Shown here: positions 59,101-64,000 of the stretch, one piece after another | Position numbering within the stretch: the first letter of the stretch is position 1 | Layout of the letters: each line of letters starts with the position of its first letter | NCBI GenBank assembly: GCA_035582835.1 | Contig: JAYKAV010002662.1 | Span: 3,242,992-3,306,991 of the forward strand | Reading direction: 5' to 3' | Length of the DNA: 64,000 bases | Source: Phoebastria nigripes | Taxonomy: Eukaryota > Chordata > Aves > Procellariiformes > Diomedeidae | The notes under the pieces: generated by a model | What the model was told of the DNA's origin: nothing | The model's input: only the letters and a program-made list of their open reading frames with translations | Database searches by the model: none | Translations under genes and position numbers: made by a program

Positions 59101-60159
59101 CCCTGCTCCCGAGCCGCGCCGGCTTTGCGCTTCCCCCGGGGCTGCAAGCCCCTCTGCCGCGCAGCCGGCGCCGAGCGATCCGCATGTTCACAGGCAGCCG
59201 CTGACCGCGTCTAACGGCGGGGACAGCCCAAGCCCACGGTGACAGAACGCCTACACCTACGGAAAAACTCACGTGCAGAGAGGTGTAAAAACACGCTTCC
59301 CCCATCAGTCACGTCTTACGTGCCAGACGCACCATATATTGAAGAAAANTTCACCATGGAGCTGTGTACGTTCCTGTCATTCTTCAGAATTACTGAAAGG
59401 TGGAACCAACCTGAGGGGACTCGGGGCGCTGCCCTTTCGAGGGCTAAAACCACCCTGTTGGGAAACCTGCCAACGAACCCCACTTCTGAAGGGGAAGAAA
59501 CATGTGCTATGTGCCTGTAACAACGCTGTCGCCATTGCAAGAGCCAGCTTTGGAGGGCAAGGGGAAAAAGCTTGAACAAGATGGGCTTCTAGTTACTCCA
59601 GTCTACAAAATACACAAAGTGTCAGAAATCCATTATCTTCTACTCTTGTGCGTGCTTCTACTTCAACCTCACACCTAGATCTGCGCTTTATAGTAACTAC
59701 GTTTCTTTTCTGTGTTCTTCCAGAGTCAAGATTCTCACTGGAGGGGAGAAACCAACCAATCCTTAAAAAGCGGAAGAGACAGCTACTCCTATACTGCTTG
59801 CGCTTTGTTTTCAAAAAAAAAATGACTAATATTAACGAAGCGCATTTTCACAAATACAAGTTGTTTGCCTATTGCAGTACAGTATCTGTGAAGATGCTTC
59901 CTGAACTTCATGCAAAACAGAAAAACACATATTTATTGTAGAACGGACTTACTTCTTCTGTCCTCTTTGTTTGCGCGGCACTGAGTTTTGCCTTGGAGTT
60001 CTCTCACAAGCTCCATCGGTGCTGTCGCTGGCTTCGCTCTTATTTAAAGGCTGGTTTTTCCATGGGATAACATACCCAGGAGTTGGACTGAATTGTTTTA
60101 AGTCTCCTTGTCCTAATGAGCTCCGTTCTCCACAGTAACAAAAGGCGCAGAGTTGTTCG
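521..60159 (-). CDS. KMT2C: KMT2C (MLL3) histone H3K4 methyltransferase, internal exons 4-21 of a split gene
   Basis: KMT2C is the large nuclear scaffold and catalytic subunit of a COMPASS-like complex (with WDR5, RBBP5, ASH2L, DPY30, KDM6A, NCOA6 and PAXIP1) that monomethylates H3K4, mainly at enhancers. The catalytic SET domain is C-terminal and outside the window. Seventeen exons joined by GT/AG sites, plus one probable exon at 22155-22247, give an uninterrupted reading frame. In order it encodes a pre-PHD C2HC plus PHD (extended PHD1), PHD2, PHD3, a zinc-binding/PHD4 module, an acidic linker, an RG-rich basic stretch, then PHD5, PHD6 and PHD7. The order and many motifs ([71 protein letters not shown]) match KMT2C rather than KMT2D as I remember them. 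Exon lengths 163, 172, 115 and 173 agree with my memory of human exons 7-10. Exons 1-3 are not seen. Intact frames and splice sites indicate a functional gene. Confidence 0.96.
631..1235 (-). other. KMT2C: KMT2C intron 20 (605 bp)
   Basis: This short intron lies between the two halves of PHD7. Apart from the MIR-like element there is nothing I recognise. Confidence 0.85.
965..1147 (-). mobile_element. MIR-type SINE, decayed, in intron 20
   Basis: The plus strand reads, with decay, as the reverse complement of a MIR element: cctcacaacaa, then tttttacagagagggaaaat, gaggcacagag, atttgcccagagtcatat, and finally a gtgctctttaccacaagacc box. That order matches the 3' half, core and tRNA-like 5' end of MIR on the minus strand. 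It is identified by eye from a remembered consensus. Confidence 0.75.
1236..1400 (-). CDS. KMT2C: KMT2C exon 20 (165 bp): end of PHD6 and first half of PHD7
   Basis: This exon reads [19 protein letters not shown], then [20 protein letters not shown] and [11 protein letters not shown]. The early Cys/His residues form a spacer zinc module between PHD6 and PHD7. CPICYR and QCRQCDR are the first ligand pairs of PHD7. The acceptor is tctgcag and the donor gtaagg. Confidence 0.97.
1401..2175 (-). other. KMT2C: KMT2C intron 19 (775 bp)
   Basis: This intron separates exons 19 and 20. It holds an 18-base T run near 1901-1918 and is otherwise unremarkable. Retention would add WFWGQKY and a stop to the protein after the CVW motif. 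Confidence 0.85.
2176..2357 (-). CDS. KMT2C: KMT2C exon 19 (182 bp): end of PHD5 and most of PHD6
   Basis: This exon reads [20 protein letters not shown], then [29 protein letters not shown] and VPKGGWKC. The WRCLEC motif closes PHD5 and CTVCEAC opens PHD6, so the two fingers share the junction as in other KMT2 tandem PHDs. The acceptor is atttgcag. The donor is gtgtgt, within an 11-base sequence repeated at the start of the next exon. The exon ends with two bases of a Trp codon. Confidence 0.97.
2358..3519 (-). other. KMT2C: KMT2C intron 18 (1162 bp)
   Basis: AT-rich intron inside PHD5. I see no repeat family or exon in it. Confidence 0.85.
3520..3624 (-). CDS. KMT2C: KMT2C exon 18 (105 bp): first half of PHD5
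   Basis: This exon reads [20 protein letters not shown], then [15 protein letters not shown]. It carries six of the eight zinc ligands of PHD5. The sequence is essentially identical to the human protein as I remember it, in which the YHPYC tyrosine region is a known site of variant calls confused by paralogous copies. It has 35 codons, phase 0 at both ends. The acceptor is atttcag and the donor gtgagt. Confidence 0.97.
3804..3905 (-). CDS. KMT2C: KMT2C exon 17 (102 bp)
   Basis: This exon reads [20 protein letters not shown], then [11 protein letters not shown], a short conserved acidic connector before PHD5. It has 34 codons, phase 0 at both ends. The acceptor is aatag. The donor reads gttagg, with T at +3 and G at +5, and departs from the usual gtaag/gtgag. 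Confidence 0.94.
4227..4285. repeat. Poly-A tract, 59 bases
   Basis: Uninterrupted A on the plus strand, in intron 16. There is no recognisable retroelement body on its left side. Length in homopolymers of this size is unreliable in assemblies. Confidence 0.95.
5763..6253 (-). mobile_element. CR1 LINE 3' fragment in intron 16
   Basis: The left edge carries the reverse complement of the CR1 tail (atagaatcatagaatagt), then ttgggttggaagggacc and the typical 3' region down to ctgctccaacaggtccatgt. The element is therefore on the minus strand and 5'-truncated. The family is the main avian LINE. The ORF that overlaps it is antisense and meaningless. Confidence 0.95.
6565..8003 (+). mobile_element. 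Ancient CR1/L3-like LINE, heavily decayed, plus strand
   Basis: Read on the plus strand, the order of remnants follows the 3' part of CR1/L3-type ORF2. An early block has gggaagccgtgtaccgtcct. Near 7330-7450, remnants align with an ADDTK-like motif and a following LSxWxxxxQMK motif. At 7500-7620 come tatggaatagcttccataca and ggagatctatag. The copy ends in ctctggtctgatctgctacn and ttcttatgca-like sequence, as these LINE tails do. It is full of stops and indels and cannot code. The family call is from memory of reptile and bird consensus sequences. Confidence 0.6.
8330..8446 (-). CDS. KMT2C: KMT2C exon 16 (117 bp): RG-rich basic segment
   Basis: This exon encodes [20 protein letters not shown], then [19 protein letters not shown]. 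The Arg/Gly-rich composition suggests contact with nucleic acid and possible arginine methylation; that is inference from composition. It has 39 codons, phase 0 at both ends. The acceptor is ttgaatag and the donor gtaaga. Confidence 0.96.
8447..10899 (-). other. KMT2C: KMT2C intron 15 (2.45 kb)
   Basis: AT-rich intron with no repeat, exon or RNA gene that I can identify. Confidence 0.85.
10900..11019 (-). CDS. KMT2C: KMT2C exon 15 (120 bp)
   Basis: This exon reads [20 protein letters not shown], then [20 protein letters not shown]. The sequence is very close to the mammalian protein, but no named domain is known here. It has exactly 40 codons and is phase 0 at both ends. The acceptor is tatcctag. 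The donor, gtaaat, is of medium strength. A long T tract on the coding strand and an assembly gap begin about 50 bp upstream of the acceptor. Confidence 0.96.
11067..11126. repeat. Poly-A tract running into the gap
   Basis: Sixty bases of A with a single G at 11077, ending at the first N of the gap. It lies about 50 bp upstream of the exon 15 acceptor in gene direction, where it reads as poly-T. Confidence 0.95.
11127..11560. other. Assembly gap (434 N)
   Basis: Continuous Ns inside intron 14, bordered on one side by the poly-A tract. The true size and content are unknown; homopolymer-induced assembly failure is the likely cause. Confidence 0.99.
12725..12905. mobile_element. Fragment of an ancient amniote DNA-transposon-like repeat
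   Basis: The sequence shows cagtgtggacatggtagtat, then ctatgcctgcatgggaaagg, gaatatggacaatatagcac and gtccacacaagggggta. This order of motifs recalls a non-autonomous repeat common in turtles, crocodilians and birds, whose copies alternate gtgtggac boxes with tataccggtata-like cores. I cannot assign the family name. Confidence 0.45.
15800..15960. mobile_element. Second fragment of the same ancient repeat type
   Basis: The sequence shows ttcttatgctgacacagaaa, tccaaagtggaataagctt, gtaccagcaaaagcaattct and tatcagtataactgtaccta. The repeated accagcaaaag/cagtataact cores match the same remembered repeat as at 12.7 kb. It is degraded; no target-site duplication is visible. Confidence 0.45.
16325..16376 (+). 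mobile_element. Possible SINE/LINE 3' tail remnant
   Basis: Short stretch agacagggataatc followed by ctgcccagcacaatacaat, like the last bases of old tetrapod SINE/LINE copies of the kind ending in cctagcacaat. Too short to be sure. Confidence 0.3.
20425..21158 (-). CDS. KMT2C: KMT2C exon 14 (734 bp): long linker ending in a conserved basic motif
   Basis: This is the largest exon in the window. It encodes about 244 residues rich in Glu, Ser, Thr, Pro and Val, then the highly conserved segment [19 protein letters not shown] and [13 protein letters not shown] at its end. The GRPRSR core looks like an AT-hook, which would contact the DNA minor groove. The acidic first 200 residues diverge strongly from mammals, while the last 35 are almost unchanged. 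The acceptor is agttacag and the donor gtaagc. It ends in phase 0. Confidence 0.96.
21159..22154 (-). other. KMT2C: KMT2C intron 13 (996 bp)
   Basis: This stretch lies between the probable exon 13 and exon 14. It holds only the weak LINE-like patch at 21.7-21.96 kb. If exon 13 is skipped or not real, it is part of a single 1.7-kb intron. Confidence 0.65.
21725..21960 (-). mobile_element. Possible ancient LINE 3' fragment
   Basis: The words aaggagttccagagtcttgt, acattctttgctctgaattt and tctttttctgacagaccct resemble the reverse complement of an old CR1/L3-type 3' region. This is weak similarity by eye only. Confidence 0.25.
22155..22247 (-). CDS. KMT2C: KMT2C probable exon 13 (93 bp, or 87 bp with the alternative acceptor)
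   Basis: The minus strand is open in the right frame and reads [16 protein letters not shown], then [13 protein letters not shown] good donor (gtatgt, 22149-22154) leaves one base that joins exon 14 in frame. Two possible acceptors lie six bases apart: after 22247 (gaag) and after 22241 (ccag). Both keep the frame, but both have poor pyrimidine tracts. With this exon, the linker between the QES and TELE landmarks is 46 residues, close to about 41 in the human sequence I remember; without it, only 15. It also makes the exon count agree with human numbering. The exon is symmetric, so it could be an optional cassette. It is inferred from phase, length and position, not from strong similarity. 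Confidence 0.6.
22248..22895 (-). other. KMT2C: KMT2C intron 12 (648 bp)
   Basis: AT-rich, with no repeat or exon recognised. Confidence 0.65.
22896..23000 (-). CDS. KMT2C: KMT2C exon 12 (105 bp): acidic linker
   Basis: This exon reads [18 protein letters not shown], then [12 protein letters not shown]. It aligns with the human linker around NEMEVEGPEDQMVFSEQ. The acceptor is cttgtacag and the donor gtaaga. It starts and ends in the same phase, so skipping it would keep the frame. No fold is expected; this is a low-complexity acidic segment between the two PHD clusters. Confidence 0.9.
23001..26138 (-). other. KMT2C: KMT2C intron 11 (3.1 kb)
   Basis: Apart from the CR1 copy near its middle, no feature is recognised. 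Confidence 0.85.
24686..25248 (-). mobile_element. CR1 LINE 3' fragment, diverged subfamily, in intron 11
   Basis: The left edge reads tcacagaatcacagagtatc, then aagttggaagggacccataa. The order continues through ccttctcttctccaagctga to gtactcgaggtggggccgca, which is the CR1 3' region on the minus strand. Its terminal repeat is CACAGAATCACAGA-like rather than ATAGAATCATAGA, suggesting a different subfamily from the other two copies. Confidence 0.9.
26139..26299 (-). CDS. KMT2C: KMT2C exon 11 (161 bp): end of PHD4 and start of acidic linker
   Basis: This exon reads [18 protein letters not shown], then YICTLC, followed by an acidic tail with [11 protein letters not shown]. The W-H-C and C-x2-C ligands complete PHD4. 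The downstream half has little conservation that I recognise and begins the disordered linker. The acceptor is ctccccag. The donor, gtaatc, is weaker than most in this gene. The exon ends with the first base of the next codon. Confidence 0.93.
26300..27067 (-). other. KMT2C: KMT2C intron 10 (768 bp)
   Basis: This intron holds the direct repeat pair and an 18-base T run near 26630-26647. Confidence 0.85.
26560..26987 (+). repeat. Pair of diverged direct repeats in intron 10
   Basis: The segment starting gttgcacagcaagatacaat (26560-26608) recurs as gttgcacaacaagatactat (26934-26982), both ending in aaacacagtctacac-like sequence. The copies are about 50 bp long, about 80% identical by eye, and 374 bp apart. 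Confidence 0.75.
27068..27240 (-). CDS. KMT2C: KMT2C exon 10 (173 bp): Cys/His-rich RING/DHHC-like and PHD4 start
   Basis: This exon encodes [20 protein letters not shown], then [19 protein letters not shown] and [10 protein letters not shown]. The dense Cys/His run closes PHD3 and opens the next zinc-binding module, where the human protein is annotated with RING- and DHHC-like matches and PHD4. Between CPFCEK and DMLHC the bird sequence reads LCLQDFQ, which differs from the mammalian sequence I remember. The acceptor is tctctag and the donor gtaaga. Confidence 0.96.
27241..28071 (-). other. KMT2C: KMT2C intron 9 (831 bp)
   Basis: No repeat or exon recognised; two single Ns. Confidence 0.85.
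28072..28186 (-). CDS. KMT2C: KMT2C exon 9 (115 bp): PHD3
   Basis: This exon reads [19 protein letters not shown], then [18 protein letters not shown]. It supplies the core zinc ligands of PHD3, including the GYHTFC signature and the final Trp two residues before the closing Cys pair. The closing pair continues into exon 10 (NCRVC). The acceptor is ttcttag and the donor gtaagt. Confidence 0.97.
28187..29181 (-). other. KMT2C: KMT2C intron 8 (995 bp)
   Basis: No repeat or exon recognised. Confidence 0.85.
29182..29353 (-). CDS. KMT2C: KMT2C exon 8 (172 bp): PHD2
   Basis: This exon reads [20 protein letters not shown], then [20 protein letters not shown] and KVCQNC. The first six of these Cys/His pairs form the complete PHD2 finger; the last Cys pair begins PHD3. 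The acceptor is tttgtag and the donor gtaagt. It starts with two bases completing a Ser codon and ends with two bases of a Lys codon, matching its neighbours. Confidence 0.97.
29354..30042 (-). other. KMT2C: KMT2C intron 7 (689 bp)
   Basis: AT-rich; nothing recognised. Confidence 0.85.
30043..30205 (-). CDS. KMT2C: KMT2C exon 7 (163 bp): PHD part of extended PHD1
   Basis: This exon encodes [19 protein letters not shown], then [17 protein letters not shown] and [12 protein letters not shown]. The Cys4-His-Cys3 pattern, with the CC-EEKC and YHYPC signatures, is that of the PHD half of an extended PHD finger. This N-terminal PHD cluster is reported to bind the BAP1 deubiquitinase and is a cancer-mutation hotspot in human KMT2C. 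The acceptor is tttttcag and the donor gtaagt. It runs from phase 0 to one base of the next Ser codon. Confidence 0.97.
33565..34506 (-). mobile_element. CR1 LINE, 5'-truncated, with part of the reverse transcriptase ORF
   Basis: The left edge carries the CR1 tail (atcatagaatcatagaatgg), followed by the 3' region. An open frame at 33838-34470 on the minus strand still encodes the end of the CR1 ORF2 reverse transcriptase, including the catalytic FADDTKL motif near its N-terminal end and [13 protein letters not shown] further on. Ns and truncation mean it cannot be mobile. About 940 bp remain of an element normally near 4.5 kb. This is the youngest-looking transposon in the window. Confidence 0.95.
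37280..37400 (+). mobile_element. Possible CR1/L3-like LINE tail
   Basis: The segment ttctctaggcatctgttact, ggtcattgcagaagatactg, agatgaagtcaactttctg follows the order of the last bases of old CR1/L3 copies (a GCATCTG...ATACTG...GATGGA-like string). It is on the plus strand and heavily decayed. Confidence 0.4.
37430..37520. mobile_element. Possible ancient DNA-transposon fragment
   Basis: The words aggttatgtctacgctacag and gtagctacagctaggctagt resemble the ends of old amniote non-autonomous DNA transposons (gtctacactaca-type). A related block, ctaggtccacaccaaaggtt with tttgtcagtgtggcac, occurs at 37880-37920. Confidence 0.35.
37540..37850. repeat. Unassigned old interspersed repeat with an internal motif
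   Basis: Related words recur: gaggctctaaattttgtg, taggtgtccattttcaggct and gaggtctaaatttagatg. The pattern looks like an old repeat built from aggtgtctaaattt-type units. I cannot name the family. Confidence 0.35.
44463..44550 (+). mobile_element. SINE/LINE 3' tail remnant
   Basis: The run aagagcaagcttcggaaggc, gatgcctttttgtttctata, atgctgaaagcataatgagg, acctgtccttgact matches, in order, the 3' tail of an old tetrapod repeat (gtaagctctttggggcaggg ... cagcacctagcacaatgggg). Confidence 0.5.
48261..48279. repeat. Poly-G tract with one N
   Basis: Nineteen positions of G, the ninth called N. It could form a G-quadruplex on the plus strand; the length is uncertain. Confidence 0.85.
55420..55529 (-). 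CDS. KMT2C: KMT2C exon 6 (110 bp): second half of the pre-PHD C2HC
   Basis: This exon reads [17 protein letters not shown], then [13 protein letters not shown]. The CWAHHRC motif supplies the remaining zinc ligands of the pre-PHD part of extended PHD1, a fold shared by KMT2, PHF6 and JADE-type proteins. The acceptor is gcattag and the donor gtgagt. It ends in phase 0, exactly where exon 7 begins with RCAYC. The next exon lies 25.2 kb away. Confidence 0.95.
55530..57179 (-). other. KMT2C: KMT2C intron 5 (1.65 kb)
   Basis: Apart from the ATTCTATGA-type repeat, nothing is recognised. Confidence 0.85.
55842..55875 (+). repeat. ATTCTATGA-type short tandem repeat, possibly a CR1 tail
   Basis: The sequence tgattctgtgattctatgac, then tttatgattctat, is made of the 8-9 bp unit that ends CR1 elements. 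No CR1 body is visible upstream, so this is either a lone tail remnant or a chance microsatellite. Confidence 0.45.
57180..57319 (-). CDS. KMT2C: KMT2C exon 5 (140 bp)
   Basis: This exon encodes a Ser-rich start ([19 protein letters not shown]) followed by [20 protein letters not shown], a stretch well conserved in KMT2C between the two halves of the pre-PHD finger. The acceptor is gatacag and the donor gtaaga. It starts with one base completing a Lys codon and ends with the first base of a Gly codon; the count 1 + 46 codons + 1 equals the observed length. Confidence 0.95.
58604..58628. repeat. Poly-G tract, 25 bases
   Basis: Uninterrupted G on the plus strand (C on the coding strand of KMT2C), about 230 bp from the CpG island. 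It could form a G-quadruplex. Confidence 0.95.
58855..59225. promoter_or_regulatory. Intragenic CpG island in KMT2C intron 4, candidate promoter
   Basis: About 370 bp of sequence that is mostly G and C, with more than 50 CpG by my count, in a window otherwise poor in both. It contains a CCAAT box (59011-59015), an ETS-type cacttcctc (58962-58970) and GC boxes, and has no TATA box. It lies between KMT2C exons 4 and 5, about 0.7 kb from exon 4. Such islands in vertebrates usually mark promoters, so it may start a shorter sense KMT2C transcript, an antisense RNA or both. The ORFs inside it are Pro/Arg/Ala-rich by-products of GC content, and I do not call them genes. Confidence 0.7.
59953..60159 (-). 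CDS. KMT2C: KMT2C exon 4 (207 bp): pre-PHD C2HC half-site
   Basis: This exon begins with the third base of a Ser codon and reads [19 protein letters not shown], then a PWKNQP segment, and ends in a basic RKQRGQKK tract. The CAFCYC cysteines are the first zinc ligands of the degenerate C2HC pre-PHD of extended PHD1; the partner ligands are in exon 6. The acceptor is ttcacag and the donor gtaagt (59947-59952). The exon ends after two bases of a codon, which fits exon 5. It is the most upstream coding exon I can find here. Confidence 0.95.
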
Positions 60160-63100
60160 CTGTGAAAGGGAAGATAATTACTTCTTTTTTTGGGGGGAAA
60201 TAGCAGAGGATACCCCGTCAAAGAGCAACTTTCATGCCAATTTAACCCTTTATAACAAAACAATAGATGCTCCCAAATGCAGTCAGGTATCAGAATTCAG
60301 CATTCAGGAACACTATTTCTAGCTAATTTAAAGTTACGTTAAAAGGACTTTTTTTGTTCACAAAACTGCATGATTAACAAAACAAAACCCTCACATACAA
60401 TATTCAAATGATTAATATAACAACCTTTTTGTTCAAAAATTCTGTATCTCTAGATGCACACTTGCTAAAAGGCGTCGGAACACAGGGCAAAAAAAAAAAA
60501 AGAAAAGAATGGGAGGAAGAACATTAATAACACCTCACACCCATTAGAAGAACTCAGTGCTGCCATCACAGAAAAGGCAAAGCTCTGCCTTTTTGAACAG
60601 TTAGCACATTAATACACATACACCTTTCTGTAAGCACAAACACCTTATGTGTAACACAATGTGCAAATACTATACACCAAAAGGTTTAATGAAACATGGA
60701 AAAAATGGAATAATGAGAAAATCACAGCAATGGCTACAGCCACACGTACCAGGGCATACGACATACACAAATCCAAATATCCTTATTTACTTTAACATTT
60801 AAAAACAAAACAATACCTAGAAGTTTTACTAGAGGAAACTTATATTTACAAAACTGTGACCACTACAATATCCCTGTACCATTTGCAATTATGTTTTAGC
60901 ATGCATAACATAGCAACAGCATTGAAATGACAGCTCTGACAGCGCTCCTTGTGTCACATCATATGGAAGCTACCGAAAAATATTTCTATAATAAACATAT
61001 CCATAAACTTAAAATGTGAACTTCTGCAACTAAGGCAGTTTGCATTAAAGGAAGGCCATTTAACACATTTTTATGCTTAAATGAGCAATTCTGTTTTCTT
61101 TATATTTATGCCCCTAAGACCCCAAAAAGATGCCTCAGGGAATCAGGCACTTGGAATGAGGCTTGGTTTAGCCTGGATCCCATTGAAATAGATTTCAGTG
61201 GATCTGCAAGGTGGCACATTTGGGTTTGGGGCACTCTGTGTTGGGTGGGTGGAGGGAGGTAAGGTGGGAGGAAGAAAAAACCTTAAGGCTAAACTCTTGT
61301 ATAATATTCACTAAATTCTGGGGGAAAAAAAATACAGAGTGCCTGTGCTTTTCAGCCAGGTGATGCAAGAGCAGCAGCAGAAAAAGGCAAAGTAGAAAGA
61401 GAAAGTTCCAGATCAGAAGAGAAGACACTGAGAATCCAACAAAACCCCTTAGATTTGGTTTAACATACTCTGGGACAGGTCTTTTTGCCCTCACCATAGA
61501 GGAACACTAGGGCAAAAAAAAAAAAAAGAAGAAAGAAAATAGAAGTGGGTATGTACAATGCCTTTGAACTGCTCTACTATTACAGTACTGGTAACGCCAG
61601 TCAGTCAGATGCTAAGGAAGGGAGCTGCATGTCATGAGCCCAAAATGAAGCCCAGAATGAAGCCAAATACTTTTACTTAGGCTCTCTAGGTAGGATTGCA
61701 CTTTCCCTAAGGCAGATAGACCTTTGGAGACATGCAGGTTGGGAGGCAGGTAAAATAGGTGCCATTCATGGTACTCAAACTAAGACCCTACCATAATACT
61801 GTTAGGAAACATTCATCTTCATATTCATAGCCTCGGTCGCACATNCCTCACTGATCCCCCCTGAATGCAGGACTAGCGTGAGCCAGCACAACCCCCAGAG
61901 CTGATGGTAAATGTCTGACACATTCCAGAGATCTTTACAGAAAGGTACCCGAAGATAAAAAGGTGCAAAGAAAATATGGACAAACGTAGCATAAGAAGGC
62001 AGAAAAATGAATAGTTACAGCTAAACAGTACATATGTCTATTTAAAAGCTAGTTTTCAACATGATAGAGCAACAAATAAATTATTATTTGTATGTCAGTG
62101 ACTATAACCACTAGACTACCAGCGAAACCTGATCTGGCCTCGCAGGCAGAGTTTGTAAGAGGGAAAGCAAAGCTATTTATGCTAGTTGAGACTAGAGAGA
62201 CTTGTGAGGAGACTTAAGAGATTTAAACAGGCAGCACCATGGTATATAAATTACACTAGTTACAAACACAAGATTATCCACAGTGGAATAAATAATTATT
62301 CATACATCCTGTTAGGACAGACTATCACTGCTCATTAAAAGACTCGAGGATAATTATGACTAAATAAACAAAGCTCCTTAAAGTGAAGTCGCAGCAAATA
62401 TGCAAAAACGTTAAGGTTTATAGAAGAGAAATACGAAACAGTAATTAAAAAAAAAAATAAACTAACTTTTAAAGTGGTATTATTTGAAAAAGGAATACAG
62501 GGGTAAAGCAGCTATTTCTGGAGCCTGTAAGGCAGCTCCGGTATCACAACTTCCAGCAGTAGCTTTCTGCAGGCAGAGTGAAGTGAAACAACAGGAGCAG
62601 CAAGTTTCACAGCTACTCTGCAGCGTGGTGCGGACAGCTGTGAAGCTGTCAAGAATCATATGGTTTGTGCTACTGCTCCTGCTCCAGCAAAGCTGGGGAG
62701 CGCAGCTGAAGCAAGCACTTGAGCACTCGCCGCGGGGAGGGGGCTGGGGGAACCCTTTGCTAAAGGTTTGTGAACACACAGGTGCAGAAGTAAAAGGCAG
62801 GAGCAGCAGAACATTCCCAGACCTCAGCCAAGAGACTGTGGGGCTGAGATAGAGGGGAGGGATTATAAAAGGGGGGAAAAAAAAAAAGGTTTCACACTTT
62901 CCAGGGAGGGTAAGTAGAGGGGCTTCAAATATATAAGGCACCCAAATACCTAGAAACAACCAGCGACAGCGTACTCCCTGCCTAGCATCTGGATGCTAGG
63001 ATGCTAGAGAGACCCTCCGCAGGAAAGCCATGGTCCCGCTTCCCAACATGTCACATTGCTGATTTGTCATGCAGTACAAAATGGCCAGTTCCACCACGTT

Positions 63101-64000
63101 AGCCTTTTAGCTTTAAGTGCTCAGTAAATATTTTAAGTTATGTCTGTATGGGCAGAAGGTAAAGATTTTATTCCTATCATCTGAGGATTGCAGAAAGTAC
63201 TTACAAATCTACTTTCCATATGTCAATATGCAATTAGAGGATCTAAATCTGTGATGCAAGAAGAGCTCTCATATTGAAGATAATGAAATTGAGATACTGG
63301 CAACTCTTAAGATCAAACCCTAGATCTGTTATCATAATTAGCATATTTTCAGAACAGGCTAATTCAAAATGGGATAACAAGCAAGAGACGATGTGTCACA
63401 TATCTTTTTATAAGCTACTAAGGAAAAAAAGAAAGAGAAAGCTCACCAATACTCCATTTAAGATATCTCTATGATGCGCCAAACCAAAATATAAATTCAT
63501 CATTATCTGTAACTTCAACTTAATTCCTAAAGTTTCCCAGAACAAATGCTACCTTTTTATATAGGTTTAAAATTCCGCAGGTGGTTTATTACCAGTAGGT
63601 GCTTATATAACTCACCTCATCCCAAAGGATTTCATACATCTGTATGCACACAAATTTTAATACATGATGCAGAAAAAAAAATATATTCAGAACAAACCAG
63701 ACATACAACTGGGTTTAGGGGAATGCAATAAGAGGCAATAAGGCTAATGTCTGAAGCTAATGTCTGTTCCTACCAAGCCATGAGAGGAGATCCAGACTTG
63801 GATCTTGTCAGAAAGATGCCTTTTCTAACAAGAAACACGTCAATCTCAGCACTTTGCCACAGCCATTTTCTCCTACAAGTTCTTACTTCATCGAGTTGTC
63901 CTGTCAGTGCCTCTTCCTCACGAAGAATTTACTCAACCCCCTGACAAGAATCTAAGATGCTACAATCCTCCACAGTCCACATCCTGACAAAGGAAAACAA
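60160..64000 (-). other. KMT2C: KMT2C intron 3, partial
   Basis: This is sequence upstream of exon 4 to the window edge. I looked for exon 3 (expected to end in a split Ser codon after an acidic, Ser-rich stretch) and found nothing convincing. A moderately GC-richer patch at about 62500-62850 has overlapping ORFs on both strands but no recognisable protein. Confidence 0.75.

Larger units (their letters stand above)
57320..59952 (-). other. KMT2C: KMT2C intron 4 (2.6 kb)
   Basis: This intron holds the CpG island, the 25-G tract and a G-rich patch near 57973-58030. No further KMT2C exon is seen. Confidence 0.85.

Noticed and set aside
58828..59214. Overlapping 60-128 residue ORFs on both strands in the CpG island
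   Set aside because: They are Pro/Arg/Ala-rich, open in several frames at once and resemble no family; this is the effect of high GC on stop-codon frequency. A GRPRR string on the minus strand resembles an AT-hook, but the surrounding residues do not match KMT2C exon 1.
62480..62959. ORFs of 122-159 codons on both strands
   Set aside because: No recognisable protein, no conserved motif and no consistent splice signals; the patch is simply somewhat GC-richer. A non-coding exon cannot be excluded.
63616..63639. Possible 24-bp exon 3 (acceptor atacag, donor gtgagt) in the phase needed by exon 4
   Set aside because: The phase would fit, but it is far shorter than the roughly 140 bp expected and the encoded residues do not resemble the region upstream of CAFCYC.

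Overview
This window is vertebrate nuclear DNA, almost certainly from a bird. It is AT-rich, full of introns, and carries typical avian CR1 LINE 3' ends (tandem ATTCTATGA-like tails, reading toward low coordinates here). The only gene I can support is a large internal part of KMT2C (MLL3), on the minus strand and filling nearly the whole window. Its transcription runs from high to low coordinates. I read 17 clearly supported coding exons plus one probable extra exon. By phase and length they match human exons 4 to 21. They total about 3.07 kb of coding sequence (about 1,020 codons) with no stop, frameshift or N in any exon. The initiator exons, the HMG-box region, the long middle of the protein and the catalytic SET domain lie outside the window.

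Layout, in gene order (right to left). 60160-64000 is the upstream intron. Exon 4 (59953-60159) starts the first extended PHD finger. Intron 4 contains an isolated CpG island (about 58855-59225) with CCAAT and ETS-like sites and a 25-G tract nearby. Exons 5 and 6 follow at 57.2 and 55.4 kb. A 25.2-kb intron then cuts through the first extended PHD finger. Exons 7 to 11 (30.2-26.1 kb) encode the first PHD cluster. Exons 12 to 14 (23.0-20.4 kb) encode a long acidic, Ser/Thr-rich linker. Exons 15 to 17 (11.0-3.8 kb) encode a conserved basic, RG-rich segment. Exons 18 to 21 (3.6-0.5 kb) encode the second PHD cluster (PHD5-7).

The introns hold three CR1 copies on the minus strand, one of which still carries part of a reverse transcriptase. 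They also hold a much older CR1/L3-like LINE on the plus strand, a recognisable MIR-type SINE, several fragments that look like ancient amniote DNA transposons, long homopolymers and a 434-bp assembly gap. Single Ns are scattered through the introns.

I found no RNA gene, second protein-coding gene, CRISPR array or integrated virus. The observations most worth following up are the intragenic CpG island (a candidate alternative or antisense promoter), the probable alternatively spliced exon 13 with a tandem acceptor, and the splitting of the first extended PHD finger by a very large intron. All gene and repeat names come from my own reading and memory of these families; no database search was run.
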